Shown here piece after piece: positions 27,191 through 35,624 of a DNA stretch of 64,000 bases. Position 1 is the stretch's first letter, and every line of letters begins with the position of its first letter. The position numbers were made by a program, and so were the translations under genes. This DNA comes from Bacillus sp. HSf4. Its GTDB lineage: Bacteria > Bacillota > Bacilli > Bacillales > Bacillaceae. The stretch covers positions 601,501 to 665,500 of the forward strand of contig NZ_CP120679.1 of assembly GCF_029537375.1 (NCBI RefSeq), given 5' to 3'. Under the pieces are notes generated by a model. That model saw only the letters and a program-made list of their open reading frames with translations. It was not told where the DNA came from and made no database searches.

Positions 27191-27652
27191 ATGGACGATC
27201 AGCAATTGCAGCAGCTGACAGAACAGCTGTCTTTGACCTATTTTAAAAAGCCGTTCCGGCACAAGGCTTATTTCAACAGCCGCCTGAAGACGACCGGAGG
27301 CAGATATTTATTGCACTCGCACGATATCGAGCTGAACAAAAAATATTTGGCAGAGCACGGCCGACAAGAGCTTGAAGGCATCATCAAGCATGAGCTCTGC
27401 CATTACCACCTTCATCTTGAAGGAAAAGGCTACAAACACCGCGACAGAGATTTTAGAACGCTCCTAAAGGAAGTCGGAGCCCCAAGGTTCTGCACACCGC
27501 TCGCCGATGCGAAAAAACAGCCGAGAAAAGTGCGCACATACAAGTGTGCAGCATGCGGACAAACCTTTGTGCGCAAGCGCGCCATGGATACAAGCCGCTA
27601 TGTTTGCGGAAAGTGCGGAGGGAAAATAAAAGAAATTGCGAAAAAGGGTTGA
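27191..27652 (+). CDS. ydcK: SprT-like zinc metalloprotein YdcK
   Basis: The 153-residue SprT-like protein has the zinc protease-type motif HELCHYHLH in the middle, a distal HRDRDF, and a C-terminal zinc ribbon with CAACG and CGKCG pairs. SprT-like proteins resemble proteases that act on DNA-bound proteins, but the role of YdcK is unknown. ATG at 27191 follows GAGGTGG by 6 bases; an in-frame GTG at 27182 overlaps that site. Confidence 0.88.
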   Translation: MDDQQLQQLTEQLSLTYFKKPFRHKAYFNSRLKTTGGRYLLHSHDIELNKKYLAEHGRQELEGIIKHELCHYHLHLEGKGYKHRDRDFRTLLKEVGAPRFCTPLADAKKQPRKVRTYKCAACGQTFVRKRAMDTSRYVCGKCGGKIKEIAKKG

Positions 27653-27723
27653 CTGATCAGACTTGCCTATGTTAAATTATAAAAGCCGTCGCAAGACAGG
27701 GCATCAAAAACAAATTGTTGTTC

Positions 27724-27752
27724 TTGACACAATTTGTCGATATAGGTATAAT
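27724..27752 (+). promoter_or_regulatory. Consensus sigma-A promoter of the tRNA cluster
   Basis: TTGACA at 27724-27729 and TATAAT at 27747-27752 are separated by exactly 17 bases, a perfect housekeeping promoter 17 bases before the first tRNA. Confidence 0.93.
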
Positions 27753-27768
27753 GAATGAGTCTGATCAT

Positions 27769-27843
27769 TCCACAGTAGCTCAGTGGTAGAGCTATCGGCT
27801 GTTAACCGATCGGTCGCAGGTTCGAATCCTGCCTGTGGAGCCA
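27769..27843 (+). tRNA. tRNA-Asn (GTT)
   Basis: Cloverleaf with acceptor TCCACAG/CTGTGGA, anticodon loop CTGTTAAC and T-loop GGTTCGAATCC; CCA is encoded. Confidence 0.96.
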
Positions 27844-27846
27844 TAT

Positions 27847-27937
27847 GGAGAAGTACTCAAGTGGCTGAAGAGGCGCCCCTGCTAAGGGTGTAGGTCGCGT
27901 AAGCGGCGCGAGGGTTCAAATCCCTCCTTCTCCGCCA
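27847..27937 (+). tRNA. tRNA-Ser (GCT)
   Basis: Class II tRNA of 91 bases with acceptor GGAGAAG/CTTCTCC, anticodon GCT, a long variable arm and encoded CCA. Confidence 0.96.
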
Positions 27938-27963
27938 TTTAAAATGCGATATTGACATCATAT

Positions 27964-28035
27964 GGCCCGTTGGTCAAGTGGTTAAGACACCGCCCTTTCA
28001 CGGCGGTAACACGGGTTCGAATCCCGTACGGGTCA
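27964..28035 (+). tRNA. tRNA-Glu (TTC)
   Basis: Acceptor GGCCCGT pairs with ACGGGTC and the anticodon loop is CTTTCAC. CCA is not encoded. Confidence 0.95.
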
Positions 28036-28049
28036 TTTCTCATAGCTGT

Positions 28050-28124
28050 TGGGCTATAGCCAAGCGGTAAGGCAACGGACTTTGACTCCGTCATGCGTTG
28101 GTTCGAATCCAGCTAGCCCAGCCA
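28050..28124 (+). tRNA. tRNA-Gln (TTG)
   Basis: Acceptor TGGGCTA/TAGCCCA, anticodon loop CTTTGAC, encoded CCA. Confidence 0.95.
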
Positions 28125-28133
28125 TCTTTATTT

Positions 28134-28209
28134 GAGCCATTAGCTCAGTTGGTAGAGCATCTGACTTTTAATCAGAGGGTCGAAGGTTCGAGTCCTTCAT
28201 GGCTCACCA
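28134..28209 (+). tRNA. tRNA-Lys (TTT)
   Basis: Acceptor GAGCCAT/ATGGCTC, anticodon loop CTTTTAA, encoded CCA. Confidence 0.96.
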
Positions 28210-28221
28210 TTGTTTTTTCAC

Positions 28222-28304
28222 GCGGGTGTGGCGGAATTGGCAGACGCGCTAGACTTAGGATCTAGTGTCTTTACGGCGTGGGGGTTCGAGTCCCTTCACC
28301 CGCA
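28222..28304 (+). tRNA. tRNA-Leu (TAG)
   Basis: Class II tRNA with acceptor GCGGGTG/CACCCGC, anticodon TAG and a long variable arm. CCA is not encoded. Confidence 0.95.
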
Positions 28305-28324
28305 CTTTAAAAACAACATATCAT

Positions 28325-28386
<62 letters not shown>

Positions 28387-28407
<21 letters not shown>

Positions 28408-28431
28408 TACCAGAGATACCAAGGGTTTTGA
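28387..28431. repeat. attL of the ICEBs1-like element (45-bp direct repeat)
   Basis: The 45 bases 28387-28431, covering the end of tRNA-Leu and the start of its terminator, are identical to 31917-31961. The following 18 bases differ at only three or four places. The size matches the roughly 60-bp att sites of ICEBs1-type elements in tRNA-Leu. Confidence 0.9.
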
Positions 28432-28447
28432 GGACCTTGGTATTTTT
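28417..28447 (+). terminator. Terminator of the tRNA cluster at attL
   Basis: ACCAAGG and CCTTGGT form the stem, followed by ATTTTTTT. An equivalent hairpin is at attR. Confidence 0.85.
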
Positions 28448-28495
28448 TTGTTTCTTTTTAATTTAATTTTTTTACTCCACATTTACTCCAGTTAC

Positions 28496-28695
28496 TTAAA
28501 GTAAGTCATCTAAACGGTCGGCAGTATCTCTCTGTTTGTTTGGAAAAAGGTGTCCGTAAACATCTATTGTTGTCTTTATAGATACATGTCCAAGCCGTTC
28601 TTTTATTGTTGTATAATCTTCACCTTGATGTATCAGTAAAGCCACATGAGAATGTCTTAAATTGTCCAATCTAATAGGCTCAAGCAAGTAAATGA
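28496..28695 (-). pseudogene. C-terminal fragment of a tyrosine-recombinase integrase
   Basis: About 60 residues of a tyrosine recombinase remain, from LDNLRHSHVALLIHQGED (conserved Arg and His) through ERLGHVSIKTT and the catalytic Tyr in TIDVYGHLFP. The N-terminal two thirds are gone; the frame meets unrelated plus-strand coding sequence near 28690. It reads like ICEBs1 Int and lies next to attL as int does there. Confidence 0.85.
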
Positions 28696-28999
28696 AAATC
28701 ATACAGTCAGTGTACAAACCGAATTGCTTTCTTTAGAAAGTTATTCAAAGACAATTGATGAATCGTATGAATTGTTTTTGAATGTTGTGGAATTGGCTAC
28801 TACAGCAAATTCTGTTATTACAAATCAAACATTAATTGTTCAGACTACATTGAAAAAAGTAATTATGCTGTTTGAATTAACTGCTTGTGGTGGAAATAAG
28901 TATGATGAAGCAATTGATAAAGTAATAAATCAAGAAAAGAAATCCTTAAAGGAAATAGATGCTGATAATGAGGACTTTACTAGTGATTTGGGTTTATGA
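28676..28999 (+). pseudogene. 5'-truncated gene, coiled-coil-like protein of unknown function
   Basis: An open frame runs from the deletion junction (about 28676) to TGA at 28999, about 107 residues, without a start codon and ribosome site of its own. It is helical and acidic (SYSKTIDESYELFLNVVELA) and has no membrane segment. Because it joins the integrase stump it is probably the 3' remnant of a larger gene of the element. I do not recognise it. Confidence 0.5.
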
Positions 29000-29210
29000 C
29001 GGAGGGAGATATATTCAATTTGCTTTCTATATGAAAAATCACATTCGTGAACTATCCACATTTAGATATTACGAAAAAGTCGGTGATTCATATCAGAAAC
29101 TTGAACGCATGCCCGGAGAAGGCACAGGGGATCGTTTGAGTCTTGATGGAAAAAAACCGGATTATGAAGAAGTGAAAGGGAAAGAAGCAAAATTAGAGAA
29201 TAAGAGCTGA
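28990..29210 (+). pseudogene. Small hydrophilic ORF or gene remnant
   Basis: A frame overlapping the end of the previous one encodes a basic, hydrophilic stretch (IRELSTFRYYEKVGDSYQ, later GEGTGDRLSLDGKKPDYEE) that looks like real protein. GGAGGGAG lies at about 29000 but no ATG stands at a suitable distance from it. It could be the 3' end of a frameshifted gene. No function is assigned. Confidence 0.35.
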
Positions 29211-29216
29211 AAAGAA

Positions 29217-29244
29217 TTAAAAGCAGGCATATGCCTGCTTTTAA
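29217..29244. terminator. Palindromic terminator, copy 1
   Basis: AAAAGCAGGCAT is followed by ATGCCTGCTTTT, a perfect palindrome. The same core recurs at 30437-30462. Confidence 0.8.
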
Positions 29245-29457
29245 TATAGGTCTTTCAACTCGGATTTTTTTATGATATAATAGACTGTTTACAAAGAAGT
29301 ACATAAATGGTAAAAATAGATCATGTGTAAAACTTTCAAAAGGAGTGATTACTTAAGAAGTCGTCTAAAGTTCATGAGTAAATTACTCGGGACACTATTC
29401 AAAATTGTCGGGTAAAAAATCCTCGAACCCCGAAAACTATTTTTAGGAGGGGAAAGT

Positions 29458-29670
29458 TTGTTTTTTAAGAAAATGACTAAAAAAGAAAGAGAAAATACTG
29501 AAAAAGCAGTAAAAGTGGGATTTGTTTTTTATATGCTTGCTTTATCGGTAAGTTCTATATATTCTTTTTTTGTAGAATCTGGATTTAACATTTCATTTAT
29601 GATTTTAATAATTGGTTTAATAGTATTTTTTATTAGTGATTTTATATTTAATAAAATCACTAATAAATAG
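29458..29670 (+). CDS. Small two-helix membrane protein, candidate immunity protein
   Basis: This 70-residue protein starts MFFKKMTKKERENTEKAVKV and has two hydrophobic segments of about 20 residues. TTG start at 29458 with AGGAGGGG 5 bases upstream. It precedes the bacteriocin-like secreted protein by 38 bases in one transcription unit, and small basic two-helix proteins often give self-immunity in such pairs. That role is inference; no family is recognised. Confidence 0.65.
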   Translation: MFFKKMTKKERENTEKAVKVGFVFYMLALSVSSIYSFFVESGFNISFMILIIGLIVFFISDFIFNKITNK

Positions 29671-29708
29671 AAAATGTTAATTTAAAAAAAGATAGGAGTA
29701 TACATATT

Positions 29709-30380
29709 ATGAAAAAGTTTGTGGTTTTAGTTTTAAGTGCTATATTCTTATTTTCTGTGTTATCTATTTCTACGACGGAAGTACATGCACAGTCGTTAGA
29801 TGGTATTCAAAATAAGAATAATGAATTTTATTCTACTATAGGAATGGATGAAGATTCTTTAAGCAAAGAACTTGATCAATTAATTGTTTTGTTAAAAGAA
29901 ATGGATTCTAAAGGGATAGATATTATTAATTTAGAAAATAATAAACCCGAACAAATTGAATCATTGAGTTCTTCTGCAAAAGCTTTGTACCTGAAATATG
30001 AATCTGAGATTCAAAATAAAGGAATAGAAGAAACTATAGGAGACGTTTCATTATTAGTTGGATCAGATGTGGTGAGTTCTGGAAAGTTCACAACTGCGGC
30101 TAAGGCTAGTGGTATTTATATTTCTAATAAGATTGTAGAAAAGTTAAACGACGTCGCTGGCTGGAGTGGCGGAATATTTGGAGTGGCTGCTGCTCTTATT
30201 AAATTAAAACTAGGTTTATCACCTACAGCTTATACTATGCTGATAATAGCTGTTGCTACTCTAGGAATGAAAACTATTAATTCCTGTAATAAATATAAAA
30301 AGGGCTTTTATCTTAAAGGTGAATTTGTAGGGCCCATGTTTGCACCCGTCGGAACAGTTACTTGTAAAGCAAAAAAATAA
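29709..30380 (+). CDS. Secreted bacteriocin-like protein of unknown family
   Basis: The 223-residue protein has a clear signal peptide (MKKFVVLVLSAIFLFSVLSI, cleavage after about VHAQ) and a long acidic helical pro-region. Its C-terminus has a Gly/Ala-rich amphipathic and hydrophobic stretch (AGWSGGIFGVAAALIKLKLG, then LIIAVATLGM) and ends in a basic tail with two Cys (SCNKYKKGF, TVTCKAKK). The layout recalls SdpC-type killing factors, where a C-terminal hydrophobic peptide is released, but I see no direct match. GATAGGAG precedes the ATG. Confidence 0.55.
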   Translation: MKKFVVLVLSAIFLFSVLSISTTEVHAQSLDGIQNKNNEFYSTIGMDEDSLSKELDQLIVLLKEMDSKGIDIINLENNKPEQIESLSSSAKALYLKYESEIQNKGIEETIGDVSLLVGSDVVSSGKFTTAAKASGIYISNKIVEKLNDVAGWSGGIFGVAAALIKLKLGLSPTAYTMLIIAVATLGMKTINSCNKYKKGFYLKGEFVGPMFAPVGTVTCKAKK

Positions 30381-30436
30381 TTACCTGGGTGGTTACAATT
30401 ACGATGAGGGTACAGTAGACTGGTAAAGTCCAAAAT

Positions 30437-30462
30437 TAAAGCAGGCATATGCCTGCTTTTTT
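30437..30462. terminator. Palindromic terminator, copy 2
   Basis: AAAGCAGGCAT and ATGCCTGCTTT recur here, followed on the + strand by TTTT. It abuts the phr stop on the other strand, so it may serve both genes. Confidence 0.8.
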
Positions 30463-30616
30463 ACGTTAATGTGCTTTCATCTATGCTCACTGATGATGTA
30501 ATCATTCTGCCTGCAATCTGGTGTGATTCGGACGCATGAGCGAAATTGCTTGAGATCGTTACAAAAGAAGCTAGACATAATACAGTAATCATTCCTAATG
30601 AAAATTTCTTCATCAT
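30461..30616 (-). CDS. Phr-type signalling prepeptide
   Basis: The 51-residue product has a basic start and hydrophobic signal core (MKKFSLGMITVLCLASFVTI), a cleavage-like region SSNFAHA and a short tail. AGRMIT in the tail resembles Phr pentapeptides of the pattern x-R-x-x-T/I. It follows a rap remnant directly, its ATG overlapping the TGA of that remnant, as in rap-phr pairs. With Rap destroyed, the peptide may signal to other Rap proteins or be relic. The mature sequence is a guess. Confidence 0.7.
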   Translation of the reverse strand: MMKKFSLGMITVLCLASFVTISSNFAHASESHQIAGRMITSSVSIDESTLT

Positions 30617-30791
30617 TTAATACAACTCCCTTTTTCATCAATTTTCATTACTTTAATTGCTTTTCGGTAAAAAATGGCCGATTCCTCCCTTTTTGTTGAT
30701 ACTCATTGCCTTAATTACTTTTCGATAAAGTTCGACCGACTCTTCTAACTTTCCGATCTTATTATAATGAATCTCTAATGCATATCTCCTT
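30614..30791 (-). pseudogene. Rap phosphatase 3' remnant (TPR repeats)
   Basis: The minus strand encodes ALEIHYNKIGKLEESVELYR and a following helix typical of the last tetratricopeptide repeat of Rap proteins, then a frame break. A second, related piece FYRKAIKVMKIDEKG ends at the phr start. The rest of Rap is gone. Rap/phr near the right end fits an ICEBs1-type element. Confidence 0.65.
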
Positions 30792-30800
30792 TATACAAAA

Positions 30801-30908
30801 TGGGTCGAATCGGGATTAATTACAGATATTACTCCATCAGATTTAGAAACAAGAATTGTGATTCTGCGAAAAGAGGATAAGGCTATGGTGATACAAGAAC
30901 ACTTATAA
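30801..30908 (+). pseudogene. Short dnaA-like fragment
   Basis: The frame reads W-VESGLITDITPSDLETRIVI-L-R-K before diverging to a stop. This closely follows the DnaA segment around FEWGLITDI..PDLETRIAILRKKA at the end of the AAA+ domain. Only about 25 residues are recognisable, so it is a captured or duplicated scrap of dnaA. Confidence 0.6.
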
Positions 30909-31083
30909 TGTAATTTTTTAGGTCTTTGTAATTATTTTACATATATTATTAATATTCACTCATGAATTCGTGATATTATATTGAAGGGGACGATCAAACG
31001 CTTTGGCGTTAGTAATTAATAATGTTTTAAATATATACGAGTGCTACCTCATGTCAAAGTCAGAAAAAATATATAGGAGGTAA

Positions 31084-31728
<645 letters not shown>

Positions 31729-31916
31729 CAGATTACCTTTAATCAGGGTAGCTAACGGGCTGCTGGTCGTTCCTTGAGAAATTTTATAATCATTGTTATT
31801 GTGAGTTACTAAGAGGCGACGGTCTTTTAGTTGGAATTCCAATATATGCCTCGGGTATGGTAAATGATTATTAAAATCGTTAGTAATGGTTAAAGGTCGT
31901 TTTCTACTAGGCAAAT

Positions 31917-31961
31917 GTTCAAGTCCTCTCGGCCGCATACCAGAGATACCAAGGGTTTTGA
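31917..31961. repeat. attR of the ICEBs1-like element
   Basis: These 45 bases are identical to 28387-28431 and repeat the end of tRNA-Leu (GAG) with the start of its terminator. Confidence 0.9.
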
Positions 31962-31979
31962 CGCCCTTGGTATTTTTTA
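31948..31979 (+). terminator. Terminator within attR
   Basis: ACCAAGGG and CCCTTGGT form an 8-bp stem followed by ATTTTTTAT. It probably also ends xynA transcripts. Confidence 0.8.
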
Positions 31980-32016
31980 TATTCATCTGTTTTTTGCCTC
32001 TTACTTAACATCCATT

Positions 32017-32652
32017 CTATATCGAATGTTTTACATCATCTGCTGATATATTGGATTTTGTCAATATACGGTTCAATGCTTTTTCAGTAAACGGCATAAA
32101 GCCATTAAGGATCAGCCCCCCTAAACAAACGGTTAATAAAGTTCCAATGCCGATTGGTCCATTCAAAATCATGGCCAGTATCAAGAAGGCGAGGTAAATG
32201 AACGTTCTCGAAAAAAATATATTGGTTCTCGTTAATTCTTTTATGATGAATGTTAAACGGTCAATTGGCATCGAAGCAAAATTTGTGTATAAGTATGTCG
32301 CGGTTCCTAACCCTGTAACAACCAAGCCGATTCCAAAACAAATCGCTTTGCTGTACCATTGTTCTGGTGTCACAAAAAAATGCAGCAAAAAAAGCCACAT
32401 GTCAATGCCGATACCGGTTATAAACGCCGTTAGCATCCCCGAAACTTCCGGTCTTTGTCTTTTTAAAAACGAATTGCAGCCTATTAATATTAGAGCCATG
32501 ATGACTTCCCAACTTCCCACAGTTAGCCCGACATTTACGGACAGTCCCACCAAAAGTGCATCAAAAGGTGAAACTCCAAGGTCTGATTGGATCGTGAAAG
32601 CAATACCGAGGGTTAATATTAAAATGCCTAATACATAAAAAATAAACTTCAC
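32017..32652 (-). CDS. YczE/YitT-like five-helix membrane protein
   Basis: The 211-residue protein has about five membrane segments with the family stretch SDLGVSPFDALLVGLS near the N-terminus and ITGIGIDMWLFLL in the middle. The family (YczE/YyaS) has no firm biochemical role; YczE affects lipopeptide production in B. subtilis. GTG at 32652 is chosen because AAAGAGGT lies 8 bases upstream; the longer frame runs across the divergent promoter. It is divergent from a MarR-type regulator with palindromes between them. Confidence 0.75.
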   Translation of the reverse strand: MKFIFYVLGILILTLGIAFTIQSDLGVSPFDALLVGLSVNVGLTVGSWEVIMALILIGCNSFLKRQRPEVSGMLTAFITGIGIDMWLFLLHFFVTPEQWYSKAICFGIGLVVTGLGTATYLYTNFASMPIDRLTFIIKELTRTNIFFSRTFIYLAFLILAMILNGPIGIGTLLTVCLGGLILNGFMPFTEKALNRILTKSNISADDVKHSI

Positions 32653-32682
32653 TTTACTCGACCTCTTTATTGTTATTTTTCC

Positions 32683-32741
32683 TTGCAAATGCAACAAAAA
32701 TCGGCTATATTGAATGTACAACAATTTTATTGCATTTACAA
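32683..32741. promoter_or_regulatory. Two candidate MarR operators
   Basis: TTGCAAATGCAA (32683-32694) is a perfect palindrome and TTGCATTTACAA (32730-32741) a close variant. They lie between the divergent membrane protein and MarR genes, 47 bases apart. Confidence 0.55.
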
Positions 32742-32767
32742 CAAAAATATGTGCGCAGGAGGCAGCG

Positions 32768-33220
32768 ATGAAAGAAATCCTTCGTGAAATTGGAATGATT
32801 GCCCGAGCATTGGATTCTATAAGCAATATCGAATTTAAAGAACATGATCTGACAAAAGGGCAGTATTTGTACCTTGTCCGAATATGCGAAAACCCGGGAA
32901 TCATTCAGGAGAAGCTGGCTGAGATGATTAAAGTAGACCGGACAACCGCAGCCCGGGCAATAAAAAAACTTGAAATGAAGGGCTTTATTGAAAAGAAAGA
33001 TGATGAACATAACAAAAAAATAAAAAAACTCTTTCCGACGGAAAAGGGAAATGAGGTATTTCCTTTTATCAAAAGAGAAAATGATCATTCGAATCGTGTG
33101 GCATTAGCGGGATTTTCCGAGGGGGAAGCGGAGACTATCTTCAATCTTCTTCAAAGAGTAAGAAAAAATGTAGAAAAGGACTGGGAATTCGTGAAAAAGG
33201 GGAACAAAAGAAATTATTGA
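32768..33220 (+). CDS. MarR-family transcriptional regulator
   Basis: The 150-residue protein is a MarR winged helix: recognition region DRTTAARAIKKLEMKGFIEK, wing around DDEHNKKIKKLFPT, and helical dimerisation ends. It likely represses itself and the divergent YczE-like gene through the palindromes at 32683-32741. ATG at 32768 follows AGGAGG by 6 bases; the upstream ATG at 32714 lies in the operator region. paiA follows after 24 bases, so the genes may form one unit. Confidence 0.85.
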   Translation: MKEILREIGMIARALDSISNIEFKEHDLTKGQYLYLVRICENPGIIQEKLAEMIKVDRTTAARAIKKLEMKGFIEKKDDEHNKKIKKLFPTEKGNEVFPFIKRENDHSNRVALAGFSEGEAETIFNLLQRVRKNVEKDWEFVKKGNKRNY

Positions 33221-33244
33221 CAGCGTAAAGGAGCGGCAGATTGA

Positions 33245-33763
<519 letters not shown>

Positions 33764-33785
33764 CTTTTTTAAAAGGAGGATGACG

Positions 33786-34409
33786 ATGTATATTCCAAAA
33801 TATTTTAAGGTCGAAAATGTTGATGAAATTTGGGATTTTGTCCAAAAAAACGCTTTTGGCACAATCGTCACGACAGAACAAGGAAAACCTATTGCCACTC
33901 ATTTGCCTTTAGGCTTCAATAAAAAAGGTGATGATTACTATATCACTGGGCATATCGCTTATGGAAATCCTCAGTGGAGAACATTTGAAACCTGTGATGA
34001 TGTGCTTGTTATGTTTCAGGGACCGCACGCTTACATTTCTTCTTCTTGGTATGGGCATGAAGATGTTCCAACTTGGAATTATCAAGCCGTCCATATATAC
34101 GGTAAAGCAAGCATGCTAGAGAGAGATGAATTAATAGAAGAATTAACAATTATGATGGAAAAATACGAAAAACATCGAAAAAACCCCATTTTATGGGATG
34201 GGCTTTCTCCTCAACTTTTAGAAAGCCAACTGAAAGCGATTGTCGGGTTTAAGATTAAGGTGGAAGACATTCAGGCTGCATATAAATTAAGTCAAAATCG
34301 CAATGAAACGGATTATACGAACATCATTGATCAATTGCAAAATGAAGAAAATCCAAATTCGAAACAAGTGGCAGAACAGATGGAAAAGAGAATGAAAAAT
34401 CAAATATAA
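33786..34409 (+). CDS. paiB: PaiB, FMN-binding split-barrel protein
   Basis: The 207-residue protein starts MYIPKYFKVENVDEIWDFVQ and has the split-barrel features ATHLPLGF, QWRTFETCDDVLVMFQGPHAYISSSWY-type core (partly quoted) and PTWNYQAVHIYG. PaiB acts with PaiA in control of sporulation and extracellular enzymes; its exact activity is unknown. ATG at 33786 has AAAAGGAGG 6 bases upstream; an ATG two codons earlier abuts the site. Confidence 0.9.
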   Translation: MYIPKYFKVENVDEIWDFVQKNAFGTIVTTEQGKPIATHLPLGFNKKGDDYYITGHIAYGNPQWRTFETCDDVLVMFQGPHAYISSSWYGHEDVPTWNYQAVHIYGKASMLERDELIEELTIMMEKYEKHRKNPILWDGLSPQLLESQLKAIVGFKIKVEDIQAAYKLSQNRNETDYTNIIDQLQNEENPNSKQVAEQMEKRMKNQI

Positions 34410-34787
34410 GCCTACTTTTATTAAACCCTTTGCTGTGAGAATGAAAGGATGGAACCGGAGCAGTTAGTGCATTGCTCAAATTGTTGATTTGATAGATCAT
34501 TCAAATCGTCCGGCGGTACAAGGAATTATACTGATTGTCATTTGGTTCCGCAGGGAAAGGTACAAAGATAAATAAAAGGATAGTCGAAAGGCTATTCTTT
34601 TTTTTGTTTATTTTAATTCATTGATTTATAACAGTGCCCATTTTGTGCCGGGTTTTTTCAACTAGGCGGTGAACAACCCGTTTATTAAGCTAAAGTCGTC
34701 TCATGCTCAAGCTTTCTTTTATTGTTCCGTAACCGGCAAATTAAATGCTGGGAGAATAAAACCGAAACCGTCATGTCTAAGATAAAA
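34410..34787. other. Non-coding stretch with terminator and short inverted repeats
   Basis: A terminator hairpin (AAGGATAG...GGCTATTCTT, then eight T) lies at 34576-34607. CGGGTT at about 34658 and AACCCG at about 34676 form a further inverted repeat. I see no supported gene here; short frames look like decayed sequence. Confidence 0.5.
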
Positions 34788-34836
34788 TTGACATGACACC
34801 AATTAGTGTCATATAATTAAGACACCAATTGGTGTC
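34788..34836 (+). promoter_or_regulatory. Promoter with two operators for the ArsR-SRPBCC gene
   Basis: TTGACA (34788-34793) and TATAAT (34812-34817) are 18 bases apart. The palindrome GACACCAATTAGTGTC (34795-34810) fills the spacer, and the perfect palindrome GACACCAATTGGTGTC (34821-34836) covers the start site, 26 bp further. This is a textbook autorepression layout. Confidence 0.9.
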
Positions 34837-34856
34837 CAATTAAGGGGAGGAGGATT

Positions 34857-35576
34857 TTGAACGAGAAAAATCAAGATCGTGATATTTATGCAGCTGTTGC
34901 CGACCCAACAAGACGTCAATTGATGCGCTTGTTAGCGGATGTGGAAGAATTGCCGCTCAAAGAGTTGACCGCTCATTTTGACATGGGCCGTACCGCTATT
35001 TCAAAGCATTTGGCAATCCTTAAAGAGGCCGGTCTCGTCATGAGCAGAAAGGCCGGCAGGGAAACGCGTTATCGGCTGAATGCTGCCCCATTGAAAGAAA
35101 TAGAGGATTGGGTATCGTTTTACAGGAAATTCTGGAGTGAAAGAATGTTGCTTTTAGACCAAATATTAAAGGAGGAACAAAACATGGATTTAACAGTATC
35201 ACATGATTTTACTTTTGAGAGCCCGATCGAGAAGGTATGGCTCGCTTTAACGGATGCAGATACTCTTGCAAAATGGATCATGCCTAATGATTTTAAGCCT
35301 GTCGTCGGACATCAATTTCAGTTTCGCAATGAGCAGTGGAATTTAATAATTGATTCCGAAGTTCTTGAAATAGACGAGCCTTACAAGCTATCTTACACTT
35401 GGGTCGGCGGCGGAATAAACACTACAGTCACATGGACATTAAAGCATGAGGAGGGAAAAACCTCCCTGCATCTCGAACACACAGGTTTCGAAAAAGAAGA
35501 TCAAGCGTTCAATGGTGCAAAATTCGGTTGGGCGAAAATGGGCGAAGATCTTAAAAAATTGTTAGAAGAAATGTAA
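34857..35576 (+). CDS. ArsR-type repressor fused to an SRPBCC/AHSA1 domain
   Basis: The 239-residue protein has an ArsR winged helix in residues 8-95 (AVADPTRRQLMRLLADVEEL, then MGRTAISKHLAILKEAGLV) and a C-terminal AHSA1/SRPBCC domain (SPIEKVWLALTDADTLAKW, SYTWVGGG). There are no obvious metal-binding Cys, so a hydrophobic ligand held by the SRPBCC cavity is more likely the signal. TTG start at 34857 with GGGGAGGAGG upstream. It likely represses its own promoter through two palindromes and is followed by a YdeI-type gene. Confidence 0.85.
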   Translation: MNEKNQDRDIYAAVADPTRRQLMRLLADVEELPLKELTAHFDMGRTAISKHLAILKEAGLVMSRKAGRETRYRLNAAPLKEIEDWVSFYRKFWSERMLLLDQILKEEQNMDLTVSHDFTFESPIEKVWLALTDADTLAKWIMPNDFKPVVGHQFQFRNEQWNLIIDSEVLEIDEPYKLSYTWVGGGINTTVTWTLKHEEGKTSLHLEHTGFEKEDQAFNGAKFGWAKMGEDLKKLLEEM

Positions 35577-35624
35577 GAAAGAGTATAGGAAAAAGCAAAC
35601 TGCTCGGAAAGAGGGTGTTCCTTG

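Noticed and set aside
34410..34787. Insertion sequence remnant between paiB and the ArsR-SRPBCC gene
   Set aside because: Short inverted repeats are present but no transposase fragment or target-site duplication can be seen.
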